Assembly: GCA_018296165.2 (NCBI GenBank)
Contig: JACKQL020000152.1
Coordinates: 1 to 64,000, forward strand
DNA: 64,000 bases
From: Termitomyces sp. T153
Lineage: Eukaryota; Basidiomycota; Agaricomycetes; Agaricales; Lyophyllaceae
Direction of reading: 5' to 3'
The first letter of the stretch is position 1. Each line of letters opens with the position of its first letter. Under the pieces are notes generated by a model that saw nothing but the letters and a program-made list of their open reading frames with translations, did not search any database and had not been told where the DNA came from. The position numbers were made by a program, and so were the translations under genes. Shown piece after piece: positions 48,497 through 59,669 of this stretch.

Positions 48497-49890
48497 TCAC
48501 AGAACGGATGATGAATTCGAGTAACTAGGAGGTGGTTGTTCGCCATACAACTGATATTCGAGATCGCGTTGCTGAACGGCGAGTTCGAGCATACGTTGTC
48601 GTACAACTGCTAGCTGTTGTTCTAGTGGATCACTCCAAAGAGGGGGATCATCGAGACCAGATAGACCGTTGTGGGCACTCTCACGCAGGGATATTGTTTC
48701 CTGCAGTTGGTCATGCTGTCGTTGAGCAGCTTCCCTCTCGCGAGTGATTTGTGCGAGCTGACCTTCATAAAGTCATGAGTGGTATGGCTTTGATAGGAAA
48801 ACGATAATAACTTACTGTTCTTGTCCAATGGTTGAATGTAACTTGGATCGTAAGGGAGAGGAACAAGAGTAGAGAAAAGGTGCGATGGTGTACGCCTTCG
48901 GCGAAAGCAGATCAAGAGAATTATCAGTATCCCCAAACCAACCAAACTACCAAATACAACCCCCACGATCAATCCGGTGGGAGTCGCAGATTTTTTTGTA
49001 GACCCAGAAGCTGCTGTTATACTCTGAGAAGTAGAGGACGTAGTTGGTATCGCATTTCTACTTTACATCTCAGTTGGCTCAACCAATCTAGGAACAGTGG
49101 GAGGCTTACTCAAAGGATAAAGAGGATGAAACATCCGTTGAACTCGTCGTAAATGGCAAAGTAGGTGTAGGCGTGAGCTGCATAGACACAGACGCGGACG
49201 TTGTCGAGTCTGATTCCGGCGTAGTTAGGCTTTTCCTTCACACGTGCTTCAGTAAAATCAATCGATTAAGGAAAAGATAGGAAACATACTCGGATGTCGT
49301 AGAGAATGATATTGTTGGCTGAAGTGGAAATATCGACGTAGATTCACGCAGGGGGGCCAAGATTGTGAAGGTGGCAGTTGGAATTGTCTCCAAGGGGTCC
49401 TGAGGATCTGAACTATTCATTCTGTCCAGCTGGTCCTCTCGAACCAAGACAGCCAAACTTACTTGGTATTCGCGAGCAAATGACACTCAGTTCTGAATAA
49501 GTATCTGTTAATCCTGGCCTGCAAGGTTTGGTGAACTTTCACATACGGTAGTTGGAACTGAGGGAATACATCGGGGACATCAAAGAGAAATGGAGAAGCA
49601 GCCGTTTGCACGACCAGTGGATTGAGTAGAGGTATGCTCATACTATCACAATTTATGCTGAGCTTGAAAGAATCGGCATCGCCAGGAGAAAAATGCCATG
49701 ACACGGCCAGCGTCCGACTTTGGAAGATCGAGGCAGGTGAAACATTAAAGTCAAGAGCACCAGCCCCAGCTAAGAAGGTAAGCATCCTGTACGTCCGAGG
49801 GACAAGGTTGGGCGTCATGACACACCAAAATCGATAGTAGGAGGAGACGTACATCGTAGACTTGAGCACGCTCGAGGCTCGTTGAGGCAT
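48497..49890 (-). CDS. P4: KNH-like single-pass membrane protein with PPxY tail (subgroup B)
   Basis: Seven exons: 49890-49853, 49786-49547, 49492-49463, 49412-49290, 49235-49110, 49060-48816, 48762-48497; 355 aa. Signal region, KNH-like domain (LAVSWHFSPGDADSFKLSINC), 30-nt Cys exon (TECHLLANTK), three-exon Ser/Thr stalk, transmembrane FGSLVGLGILIILLIC, FRRRRT, PLPYDPSYIQP. The long coiled-coil tail (RQHDQLQETISLRES; RQRMLELAVQQRDLEYQ) has the PPxY motif in EQPPPSYSNSSS. The ATG at 49890 is preferred by comparison with P6; five more in-frame codons lie upstream. Confidence 0.78.
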
Positions 49891-51144
49891 CTTGCTGGGA
49901 GGCAACTTGGCACACAGTCATTGTTTCCTGGTAGTATAAAAGCAAACGAGGATATGCATTGATCAGAGAAAGTGATGAACAGAAAAGCTAAGATGTTCAT
50001 CATTGAAGAAAAAAACAACAGGAGCCGTTGGCCGTCGCCGTCGTTGTTTTTTCCCCCCTTTTGGTATTTCATTGCAATGCAGTGTAAGGTATGTTCATAA
50101 GAGCAACACAAACGTCAAGTCAAGATAAAAACTCACCAGGTTGTGCTAATCGGAAGAAAATACCATGTTATTCGGAGAAGTTCCTTAGATCGTTGTTGGA
50201 CTCCATACCAAATCTGTTCGTCGCTACATCACGAGGGAAAACTATATAATCCGAGCACACCTCGTTTGTGATGAAAAGTCTCCTAGTCGGCTTGGTAAAA
50301 TAGTGATGGGTAAGAAAATATCCTGCCATTCCAGGTTGATCAGAATGTGGAAGACTTCAATCATGATTCTATGATGATGTCCTCTGTCAGTTGTGCGAAT
50401 CCTGGCCAGGAATTATGATCATGCTTCAAATAGCTAAGGAGTCCACTACAAAGCAAAAGTTGTTGGTTGTTTAGGACAGGTGTATAGAGTACTAGTGTCG
50501 TTCTGATAACATCGTAAAAAGGTCAGGAAAGTCACGATTGAAGGGTTGAGCGTCAAGTAAGTATGTAGGGGCGATCCTCGAGTTGGGTGGGAACCAGCTG
50601 CACTTGTATCTGAGCATCATCCAATCAACCTGACGATTCCTGTGGTAGACCTTCTAGAAAATCGCCGCAGCAGAACAAAATCTGGAATCCACTCGAGGAC
50701 GCGTAGTTGTGAAGCACGCAACACAAGAGAAGAACACAGCAATGCAGTTCCAAATCTTCCAAAAAGTTCTCTTTCTGGCATCTGCTGTTGGGTCGATTAA
50801 GTACATATCGTTGCGCGCGCGTTTGTGAGCGTGCTGAGCTGAGCTGGGACCGGCCCGGAGAAGCTGTGTTATCAATGTCATCCGGGATTCCAAACGACTC
50901 AAGCCTCTGGTCCTCCGGTCTCCGATCCCGGTCCCATCAATCGGTCACTTCTTCCGCCCAAGCTCCGTTCTCAGAAAAACGTCTTCTGGGATCTATCTGA
51001 TTACGTGTCCAGGGACCGCTGAGTGTTGATTCAACTGCACGGGGCCCAAGCGCTAATGGTCCTGCTTTCCTCTTTCACATTCTTATTTGCGCGACGCAGA
51101 CTGCTACCCGGCATGTAAGTATATCAATCCATCAACATCGTTTT
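49891..51144. other. intergenic between P4 and P5; no gene seen
   Basis: Contains the conserved upstream block at about 50481-50541 (TGTATAGAGT...GTCAGGAAAGTCACGATTGA) and a GC-rich stretch at 50800-50950 with no convincing frame. Confidence 0.5.
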
Positions 51145-52340
51145 TCATAATGAAGAATATTCTGATGGTACGACGGCCCTACGCAACTGGTTTTCCAATG
51201 CATTCACTCGCTCCCTCAGTCTTGTCACTTCTTCCTGCACCGGACCCGATCCTGTCCTCATACCTGTCTCCGTCTCAGTGCGAGAACTCCCTCCAGAATT
51301 ACCTACTTCATTGTTAGTTGCTACAAGAAGTGTCGGCTGCTGATTTGACTGCAGGGTCTGTATTACAACTCTGTCGTCAGCTGCTCTTTCATCCTTGAAT
51401 TCCTCTATGTAATTTGAGTGATTTAAAAGTCAAATCGTTTCTTGCACTTACCCCATTTGTTAGCGCGCTGAACATATGTCTCGTCTGGGACGAATGGTTC
51501 TGCACTTCTAGACTGGTGCTCGCGCTGCCGGCGCCGCCAATTGCACAGGACTATGAAGGATAATAATACTAGGAGAGCGAAGACACCCCGAAGCACTCCC
51601 CCCACGAGGGGTCCAATGGGTTTTCTGGCAGTTGATGAAGTAACAGATGTCTTCATGGTGCTTGTTCTGGCGGTGGATGAAGTCTTCATAATGCTTGGTT
51701 TGGCGGTGGATGAAGGAACAGATGTCTTTATGGTTCTTGTAGAAGTGGATAAAACAATAGCAAATGGCATCGACGAATTAGATGTGGCCATGATTTCAAT
51801 TGAATTAGAATCAATAACAACTTCTGTGTCTCTAGGAAACATGTTTGGCTTGACATCAAGCATTTGTCGTGTAAAACTCACGAGTCAAGAGCCTGGATCA
51901 AGCATGCCGCACTGGGATTGTGTCAATTATAACAAAATAAGACAAGTTCATTTGCATCACTTACGGTAGTTTCATTCTTTTATCGAGTGCCTTTTCTATC
52001 CGAGCATGCTGAGAAGATTGTTGTATGTAGATGGCTGGATCATGATAAAAGAAACTTGAATCGGACCCGCTACCAGTGGATCCGGAGTTGTTGCATAAAC
52101 CGATTCTCAAGTTGAAAACTCGTGGGTCATCCGGTGAAAAAGTCCAATTAATTGTGAATGATTGGCCAGGGAGAACGGAAGGAGGATTTGAAAGCTTGAG
52201 GGCCTCTGATATTGCAAGTAACGAAAGAAAGGATCTGAGGAAGGAATATCAGGACTCAAAGGCATTGTTGGCGGCAGATTTGGAACGTCGACATACAATG
52301 GAAGGATACTCAATCCTGATCCATCCGGGTGTGAGCGCAT
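51145..52340 (-). CDS. P5: KNH-like single-pass membrane protein, degenerate PPxY
   Basis: Five exons: 52340-52297, 52234-51965, 51911-51882, 51831-51452, 51404-51145; 327 aa. The start MRSHPDGSGLSILP is conserved in position with P1-P3, and the downstream Met of P2/P3 is Leu here, which supports the upstream start. KNH-like PGQSFTINW...DDPRVFNLRIGLC, Cys exon AACLIQALDS, stalk with internal repeats of the type MKTSSTARTS, transmembrane FALLVLLSFIVLCNW, RRRQREHQSR, PFVPDETYVQ, coiled coil EEVTRLRERVNALENQ. It ends VPSEYSSL: the PPxY of its relatives has become PSEY. Confidence 0.78.
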
Positions 52341-53134
52341 GATAACGAGCTAGTAACGTGGACATATTAGAGTCTCTTTAAGCTTTAAGCAAAGAAAGGA
52401 TTGATCTCGGCAACACGGCCAACACATTGATTTAGTGCTAACTGACAACCATCGCCAACTTGGGTGCTGCGAACAAGCTTCATGTGAATGATTTGTTGAG
52501 ATTTGCCGAAACCGCCATTCCATGTCATCCCTAGTGCTACAACACTGGATAGCTTCGATTTTGACGCGTGGTAACACCGGATACCTCCTACCAAAAGTGC
52601 CAGGGGCGGATTCAACGATGTGTTCTGATTCACTGTGTCCCAGAATGCATTCCACCGGAAAACTTACATGGTATACCCTGGAAACTAAATGAGTGCTGCA
52701 CGCTTTGACCGATCAATGAGGTGTGACAACTAGCTGTTTTGAGAGTCAAGCATGATTGGCCAGGAAAGAGACTCAAGCGGTTGCTATGATTGAGGCTTTG
52801 TATGACAGGAAGATAATATTAGTGCAGAGAAACATCAGTATCCATGAGACAAACAAATCACGGATTATTACAAGGTGGATATGATGTGGCTTTAGGCAGC
52901 TGTACGGGATGTTGAACAATGATACAAAAACAGTCCTCAATCTGTGACTATGTCAGTGGCTTGACCGTTCTTACAGTCGAGCCAGTTTTAGGATTTCTGT
53001 AAAGTCCAAAGTGTTGTTCCAATACCTTCATACAAAATCGGGGGAAATCACGATTCAACTATTGCGACTGTAAGAAGATCATCTGTCAATCATTCGAATT
53101 GGGTACGTTCACACGTAAGAATAGAAGATATACA
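52341..53134. other. intergenic between P5 and P6; no gene seen
   Basis: Homologous to 47583-48496. The conserved upstream block is at 52998-53059 (AAAGTCCAAAGTGTTGTTCC). Confidence 0.5.
52998..53059. promoter_or_regulatory. conserved block upstream of P5
   Basis: Copy of the family block (GTGTTGTTCCAATACC...GGGGAAATCACGATTCAA), 660-720 bp before the P5 ATG. Confidence 0.35.
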
Positions 53135-54699
53135 TCACAGAGTAGATGATGAATTCGAGTAAGTAGGAGGTGGTTGTTCACCATACAACTGATTTGCGAG
53201 ATCGCGTTGCTGAGCGGCGAGTTCGAGCACACGTTGTCGTACAGCTTCCATTTGTTGTTCTAGTTGTCTACTTCCGGGAGGGGTATCATTAAGACCGACG
53301 CCGTTGTGGGCGCTCTCACGCAGGGATATTGTCTCCTGCAGTTGGTCATGCTGTCGTTGAGCAGCTTCCCTCTTGCTGTTGATTTGTGGGAGCTGACCTT
53401 CATAAACTTATAAGTGGCATGGGTTTGATAGGCAAGCAACAATGACCTACTCTTGTCCAACGGTTGAATGTAATCCGGATCGTAAGGGAGGGGAACGGGG
53501 GTAGAGAAAGGGTGCGATGGTGTATGCCTTCGGCGAAAGCAGATGATAAAGGGAATTATCAGTATTCCCAAACCAATCAAACCGCCAACTACACCCCCTA
53601 TAATCAGTCCGGGAGGCGTCGTAGATGTCCGTGTAGACTCAGAAGTTGTTTCTGTATGATTGGAGGTAGATGTTCGTGTAGACTCGGAAGTTGTTGCTGT
53701 AGGTGAGATAATTACGATTGGACTTTCCAGTTACACCTCAGTTGGTCCAACCAATCTAAGTACACGGGGAGGCTTACTCAGAAGGAGAGGATGGAGCATC
53801 CATTGACCTGGTTGCAACTGACAAAGCAGATTTGGACGCAGAGCCTAAGCTTGAGTTTGATGACGTAGCTGGGTTTCCTCTTCGCAAGTGCTTCAGTTAA
53901 ATCTCAGTTAAGAAAAAATGAAAGACCTACTTAACAGTTACAGATGTGGCAGTTGAATTCTTCACAGGTGGCGAAGTCGATGAAAATGGTGTGGACTCGG
54001 ACGCGGAGCTCCTTGAGTTGGGTTCTGGCGTAGTCGGGCTTCCTCTCCACGAGGGCTTTAGTTAGATCAATCAGTCGAGAAAAGATGGGAGACATACTGA
54101 GAAGTTACAGGAGATGAGGCATCAGTGGGCTCAGTTGTAGATATAACTGTAGGATCAGACAAGGAATTCAATATTGTAAAGGTGGCAGTTGGAATTGTTT
54201 CCAAGAGGTCAGGAGGTTCTGAACTAGTCATCTTGTCAAGTTGGTCCTCTCAAAGCAAGACAGCCAAACTTACTTGACATCCGCGAGCAAACTGCACTGA
54301 GTTCTGAATATTTGTTAATTCTGGCTCGCAAGGCTTGTTGAACACCTACGGTAGCTGGAACTGAGGGTATATATCGGGAATTAAAAATTGAAATAAAGAA
54401 GTGATCGTTTGGACATTCTCTGGATATAGTAGAGGTACGTCCATAGTATCACAATTGATGCTGAGCGCAAGCGAGTTTAAGTCATCGACGCCAGGAGGGG
54501 GAGTCCATGATATGCTCAGCGTTTGTAGTGGAGAGATCGAGATAGGTGAAACCATGAAATCAAGAGCACCAGCCTTAGCTAGGGAGCTCAGGATCCTGTA
54601 TATCCAAGGGACGAGGTTGAGTGTCATGACACACTCAAAAAAGTAGGAAAGGGAGGCGTACATTGTGGATTTGAGCACGCGCGAGGCTCGTGGAGGCAT
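53135..54699 (-). CDS. P6: KNH-like single-pass membrane protein with PPxY tail (subgroup B)
   Basis: Eight exons: 54699-54662, 54595-54350, 54303-54274, 54223-54098, 54044-53931, 53879-53778, 53722-53451, 53397-53135; 396 aa. Closest to P4 but with one more stalk exon. KNH-like LSISWTPPPG...LALSINC, Cys exon TQCSLLADVK, Ser/Thr stalk with a duplicated TTSESTRTST, transmembrane VVGGLIGLGILIIPFIIC, FRRRHT, PLPYDPDYIQP. Coiled-coil tail close to P4 and terminus EQPPPTYSNSSS. Confidence 0.78.
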
Positions 54700-55421
54700 C
54701 TTGCTGGAGCAGCTTCACACGCAATCATCGTTTCCTAGCAGTATAAAAGGAAACGAGGATATGCATTGATTCAGAAAATTGATGAACAGTGAAGCTAAGG
54801 TGTTGTTCATCATCCACAAGAGCGGTTGGCTGGCGCCGTCCTCGTCTTCTTTCCCCTCTTGCTGTTTCACTGCAATACAGTAAGTAGATAAGAGCAACAC
54901 AACACAATCGCAACACAGTGGTCTGCCTAAAATCAAGATAAACTCACCAGGTTATACTAACCGTAGGCAATTACCATGTACATGGAACCCAAGTTCGCTG
55001 TCGTAGTTACCGAATCTGTTCGTTGCTACACCACGAAAGAAACTATAGATAAGCCGAACACATCTTGCTCGTGATGTCAAGTTTCTGAGGTCAGGTTGGT
55101 GAAAATAGTGATGATAAGAAGCAAGTACAGAGGACTCGAAATGATTGATTAATCAATTATAATTTTTACTTACGGTAATTTCCTTCCTCGCCGAGAATTA
55201 TCATGATGCTTCAACCAACTAAGCAGTCCAGTACTAAGCGAAAGTTGTCGGTTGTTGGATAGCTATATAGAGTAATAGTTCCGACACCGTCGTAGAAGGG
55301 ATCAGGAAAGTCACATTTGAAAGATTGCATAATACAGACGAGAAATTTGGTACCTTAAGGCAACTCCACAAGAAGCGAATCTGTCAGCCACACATGTTAA
55401 GATACATAATGGTACGGTTGA
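54700..55421. other. intergenic between P6 and P7; no gene seen
   Basis: The conserved upstream block appears in diverged form at 55261-55320 (AGTTCCGACACCGTCGTAGA...TCAGGAAAGTCACATTTGA). No coding region is supported. Confidence 0.5.
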
Positions 55422-56940
55422 TCAATCTGAATAGCTAGGAGGCGGTTGTTCATCGTACAGCTGATGTTCGAAATCCCGTTGCTGAACCTCGAACCCAAGG
55501 ATACGAAATTGTAGAGCTTCTACCTGTCGTCCTAGGGGTTCACTTGCGGAAGAAGTGTCACTGAGAGCAGATGGACTGCTGTGAGTAATCCTCTCTACTT
55601 CAGTTTGTGATTGGCCACGCTGCCATTGGTCGACTTGTCTCTCATTGATGATCTTTGAAAGTCGGTCTGCAGAAAAAAATGTGAATTACACGCTCATATC
55701 CGGCAAATGATGATAGCTGACTACTCTTTTCAGATGGTTGGATGTAATTTTGATCGTAAGCGAAAGGAACGGGAGCAAGGGCTGATGGTGAATACCGCCG
55801 GCGAATGCAGATCAAGAGAATTGTCAATATCCCTAAAACAACCAACCCGCCGACGACACCCCCAACGATTGCTCCAAGGGGGATCATAGCTTTCTGTGTA
55901 GACTCGGATGTGAAGGCCGTATTATGGGAGGTGGACATTGTAGCTGGACTTGGGCTTCTACTTCACAAGAATTTTAGTTGAGCCAACTAGAAACCGATGA
56001 GAGTCGTACTCAAAAGATGTAGAAGATGAAACATTGGTCGGCCTAGTCGTGCTACGTAACAAAGCAGATGTCTGCGTAGACTCGAATGCGGAGGTTGTGT
56101 GACGAGAGGCAGATGATGTAGCTGAGTTTTCCCTTCGCAGGTGTTTCAGTCGAGTCAATTAGATCAATGAGCGATAGGAGATTTACTTGGGTGTGATCGT
56201 CGATGTTGAAGAAGTGGAATTGGACGACGTTTCCCTTCACATGTTTCAATTGAGTCAAATAGGTTAATAAACGGAAGGATATATACTTGGGTACAATCGT
56301 CGACGTTGAGGTGGACGACGTAGTCAAATTTTTCCTTCACAAATATCTCAATTGAATCGACTGGTCAATAAGCAATGGAAGACATACTTGGGTATAACCG
56401 CTGGCGATGTCGTCGTCGGCAAGGCACTGGGGTTGACGATAAGCCTGATTTTATCAAGTAGCGAACCATCCCTTTGAATTCAGTCATTAATCTGAACTTG
56501 AAAGAGATGGATATAATGTACAGTCTTTCAGCCCTGAGAGTGCACTGACTTGAATCAACTTGAAAGTCAGTCTATTTTCTGATCGGTAGAATCGTGTCCG
56601 GACACACAGGGGCGAATTTAGACCGTCACGGTCTGGTGGTGATGGCATGGTGACAACGCTGGATTCGGCGGCTGTCGAGACGGAAGAAGCGATCTTGTTG
56701 GAAAAACTGCCGCCATTGCACCTCATGTAGAGGTTCATTCTACCAGGATCGGCAGATGAAAAGGTCCACGAAATCTTTGTGGTCTGACCAAGAACGACAT
56801 TAGAAGGAACGTCAAGTGTGAGACCCCAGCTTAGAGATTGAAGAAATAGACAGGTCCTGTGATTCACAGTCAAATGAACGAGGTCAAAACAGCAGCGAGT
56901 AGACGTACACTATGGTACCCGACCTACGAAGCGGGGCCAT
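55422..56940 (-). CDS. P7: KNH-like single-pass membrane protein with PPxY tail (subgroup B)
   Basis: Proposed exons: 56940-56909, 56856-56560, 56471-56388, 56334-56287, 56234-56187, 56132-56010, 55960-55725, 55666-55422; 370 aa. KNH-like VLGQTTKISWTFSSADPGRMNLYMRC; the second conserved Cys (SPLCVRTRF) is in the same exon, so no separate 30-nt exon exists. Two 48-nt stalk exons lie exactly 100 bp apart and are near-duplicates (NLTTSSTSTSTIVP and ETSSNSTSSTSTITP). Transmembrane VVGGLVVLGILTILLIC, IRRRYS, PFAYDQNYIQP, tail ending EQPPPSYSD. The intron 56559-56472 is the least certain boundary. Confidence 0.68.
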
Positions 56941-57670
56941 TGTGAATAGGGGCAAAGGACAAACTTAAGACAGTGCGCATGATAAACTGGCGGAGAGTTA
57001 TGAGCAAGGATAGCTTCAGATGATGTATAATGAGATTGGCAGGTACAATGCATCAGATCATAGTGAGCCTTCTGGTTGGTTGCTAATTATTTAGGCGGTG
57101 ACAAACATTGGACCCAAACCAACCGATCCTTATGACTCGTGCATGATTACTCATAGCTCGTGTATAAGCTGCAAGCGTGACAAAAGCCGCCGCCGCCAGC
57201 TCATCTCCTGGCCTAGGGCCAAAGTCAATCTTTGAGACGAAAAACTTCATAACAAACTTTATATGACTATCTTCATCAAGTTCGAATCAAAAGTGGGAAA
57301 GATGTCAAGAATTGTGTCAGTCAGACGTGAGAGTTATCTAGTATCCAGGTCAACGTTGGACAATATGTGCGTCGAAAGATTCTGAGACTTCTACGCAAAA
57401 GTGGCCCGGGTATGATTCTATGTGTATCGATATGCAAAGATGATGGGACTTCTGAAGCAGAATGCCATGACGGCCGTGAATCCCGGAAGTAAGTATGCTA
57501 AAAGAGCGTCGGTAACGAGAGATATTAGACGGACATTTATAATATGATTTCAGTATATCAGTGACGCGAGATGATTAGGATTATCCGAAACGCGGGTATG
57601 TGCTAGTTGGGTGCTTGTTTCTAGACACGAAAGGGCTTGATTTCACAAAAGTTGGGACCATCAACGCCTA
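56941..57670. other. intergenic; no gene seen
   Basis: 5' flank of P7 and 3' flank of the next gene. The family's conserved upstream block could not be found here. Confidence 0.5.
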
Positions 57671-59669
57671 TCACCGACAAGGAAGATCTCCTATGCCTGC
57701 AAGTCGCGATGACCTGGAGAAAAACCAGCTCCGGTCGCTACCGAAACTAAGACGCCTTTTGTTGGTCAAAACCCCGCGGTCTTCGCAACGGACATTGACA
57801 GGCAGATCCATCGCGAGAGTGAACTCGTCCTCTGCGCATTTACCGAATCCACCGTACCCAGAGACGTCCACCTGGCTAAGGTTCAGGTTAACATCGGCTT
57901 CTGTGTAGACTGATGGCGAAAGGTCATCTTGGTTTGGAGCGTGCCCAATAGATAACAAGGGCTGACATAGGATCGATGATGCCGCGAGCTGTGATAGTGG
58001 TTGTTCCGGCTCCAGTCCAGCTGACGGCGATACATGAAGACGATTCTTGTGTATGCTGCTGGTACGTACTCGAGGTCGCAGCTGGGGTCTCTCAATTTCA
58101 AAAGACAGAGGCAAAGCCATAACCGGTTCATTATGTGATGACTCGTCGGAATCTGTCCATCGTATCCCCGTTTCCAGGTCAACTTCGAAGTCTTCGAAGT
58201 CAAGCTCGAGCTCTCGTGCATCATGAACAGTGTCAACATCCTCGCCGTCCTCCTCGCTGACGGGGAAAAGCTTCGGAGTTATCATGCATCGTTGGCTTCG
58301 CTTCATTCTTAGACGAACTTTATCGTATTCGTCGTACGGCTGTCGCCGCTGGAGAGAATGTACGAGCTCCTCGGGCACATATTCGTACTCTTCACTGGAC
58401 CATGAATGTTGTGCTAAAGGGGAACTATCGAAGACGGTGGACATTCCCAGGTCGACATGCTGGCTACGAACACCACCAATTAGTGTCTTATTCAACCAAG
58501 CGCGACGTCGACTCTGGATTTCTAGCAGACAATGATGCTGCTTGAGTTCCTCGGCCTCCTGTTCTTGGCGGTCTTGGTCGATCATTACAAGCCTACGCAA
58601 ACGGCCTACCAGAGCTGCATGCTGAGCGTACAGAGCATAATTGCTTCCCGAGAGAAGACGTCGAGGCGATCGAGAGACATAGCTATGGCGCCTCGCAGGA
58701 ACTGGTGAAAATTGCGCATGGAGAGATGTTGGGGTATGTACTGAGCTTCCATCGGTATCTGTTAGGATAGTCTCGCCATCATCATCGCACACAGACGGTG
58801 TTGGGGGCAATGAGTCTGGAGTAGCGGGAGAAAACTCGGTCCCGTCGCGGTGGAGAAAACCAGACTCTGAGTCGTTTGAGCCACCGACCTCATTTATGAC
58901 ACGTTCCATGGCTTCCGTAGCTCTCCGAAGCATGCTTTGGATGATCCATGTGGTGTAACCGCCACGAGGAAACCGCTTGGACAGTTCGCTGAAAATATAT
59001 AGGCGAAAAGCATCTACTAAGGCCGACCGAGCTCGTCTTCGACGCACACGAGGTGAAATAGTTGGAGACGGCTTCTTCTCGCTGATGGGTGTTGGGGGCG
59101 GCGATGGCAGGCGAGAGTTGGAGGGAGAGTAAAGAGGAATTATAGACCTGCAATTTCAATAGTAAGCTTGAGAAACATGATATTCATTTTTTTTGCAATA
59201 CGAACGCGACTAGGGTCCTAAGCAGAGACCGCTGCTTTTTGTGGCGTGAAGCCTTCGCTGGCGGAGGGGGCAGCGGCGCCTCGAAACGTTTTCGTTCCCG
59301 TTGTTTATCCCCCATTTGCTGTTCAAGAACAAATGATGACTCATTGACGTCCTGTACAACCCTGTCCAATGTGTTGATGCACTGTTGTCCCACAAGAGGC
59401 CATTGCTCCATGGACCCGTCCACGAAGTGACACGAAATAGTCCTCGCCGAAAGGTCAAATGTGACTTCTTCCAAGAGACATATGATCCCAATGGACTTGT
59501 CCAAAGCATGGACTAGTGCAGGAACCTCAAGTTCGTCGAGTCGTAAATTGTGTAGATGCGTTGTCCAGGTTGAGGGGGTCACAACGGGGTCCAAGTCCTC
59601 GAAGACGATTGAAAATACAACGGCGGCCAGCTGTACATTTGTGGTCAGGGGTACGACATTTACGAGCAT
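57671..59669 (-). CDS. unrecognised 646-aa protein
   Basis: Two exons, 59669-59206 and 59147-57671, joined by a 58-bp intron (GTTCGT...TTGCAG) that restores one long frame. The N-terminal ~120 residues look folded (LAAVVFSIVFEDLDP, LDKSIGIICLLEEVTFDLS, SMEQWPLVGQQCINTLDRVV). They are followed by a proline/basic linker, a conserved-looking helical stretch (SALVDAFRLYIFSELSKRFP...WIIQSMLRRATEAMERV) and a long acidic, Ser/Pro-rich C-terminal half typical of disordered regions. No signal peptide or membrane helix. I recognise no named family. The ATG at 59669 has A at -3. It is divergently arranged with the NTH1 homologue, 400 bp apart. Confidence 0.75.
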
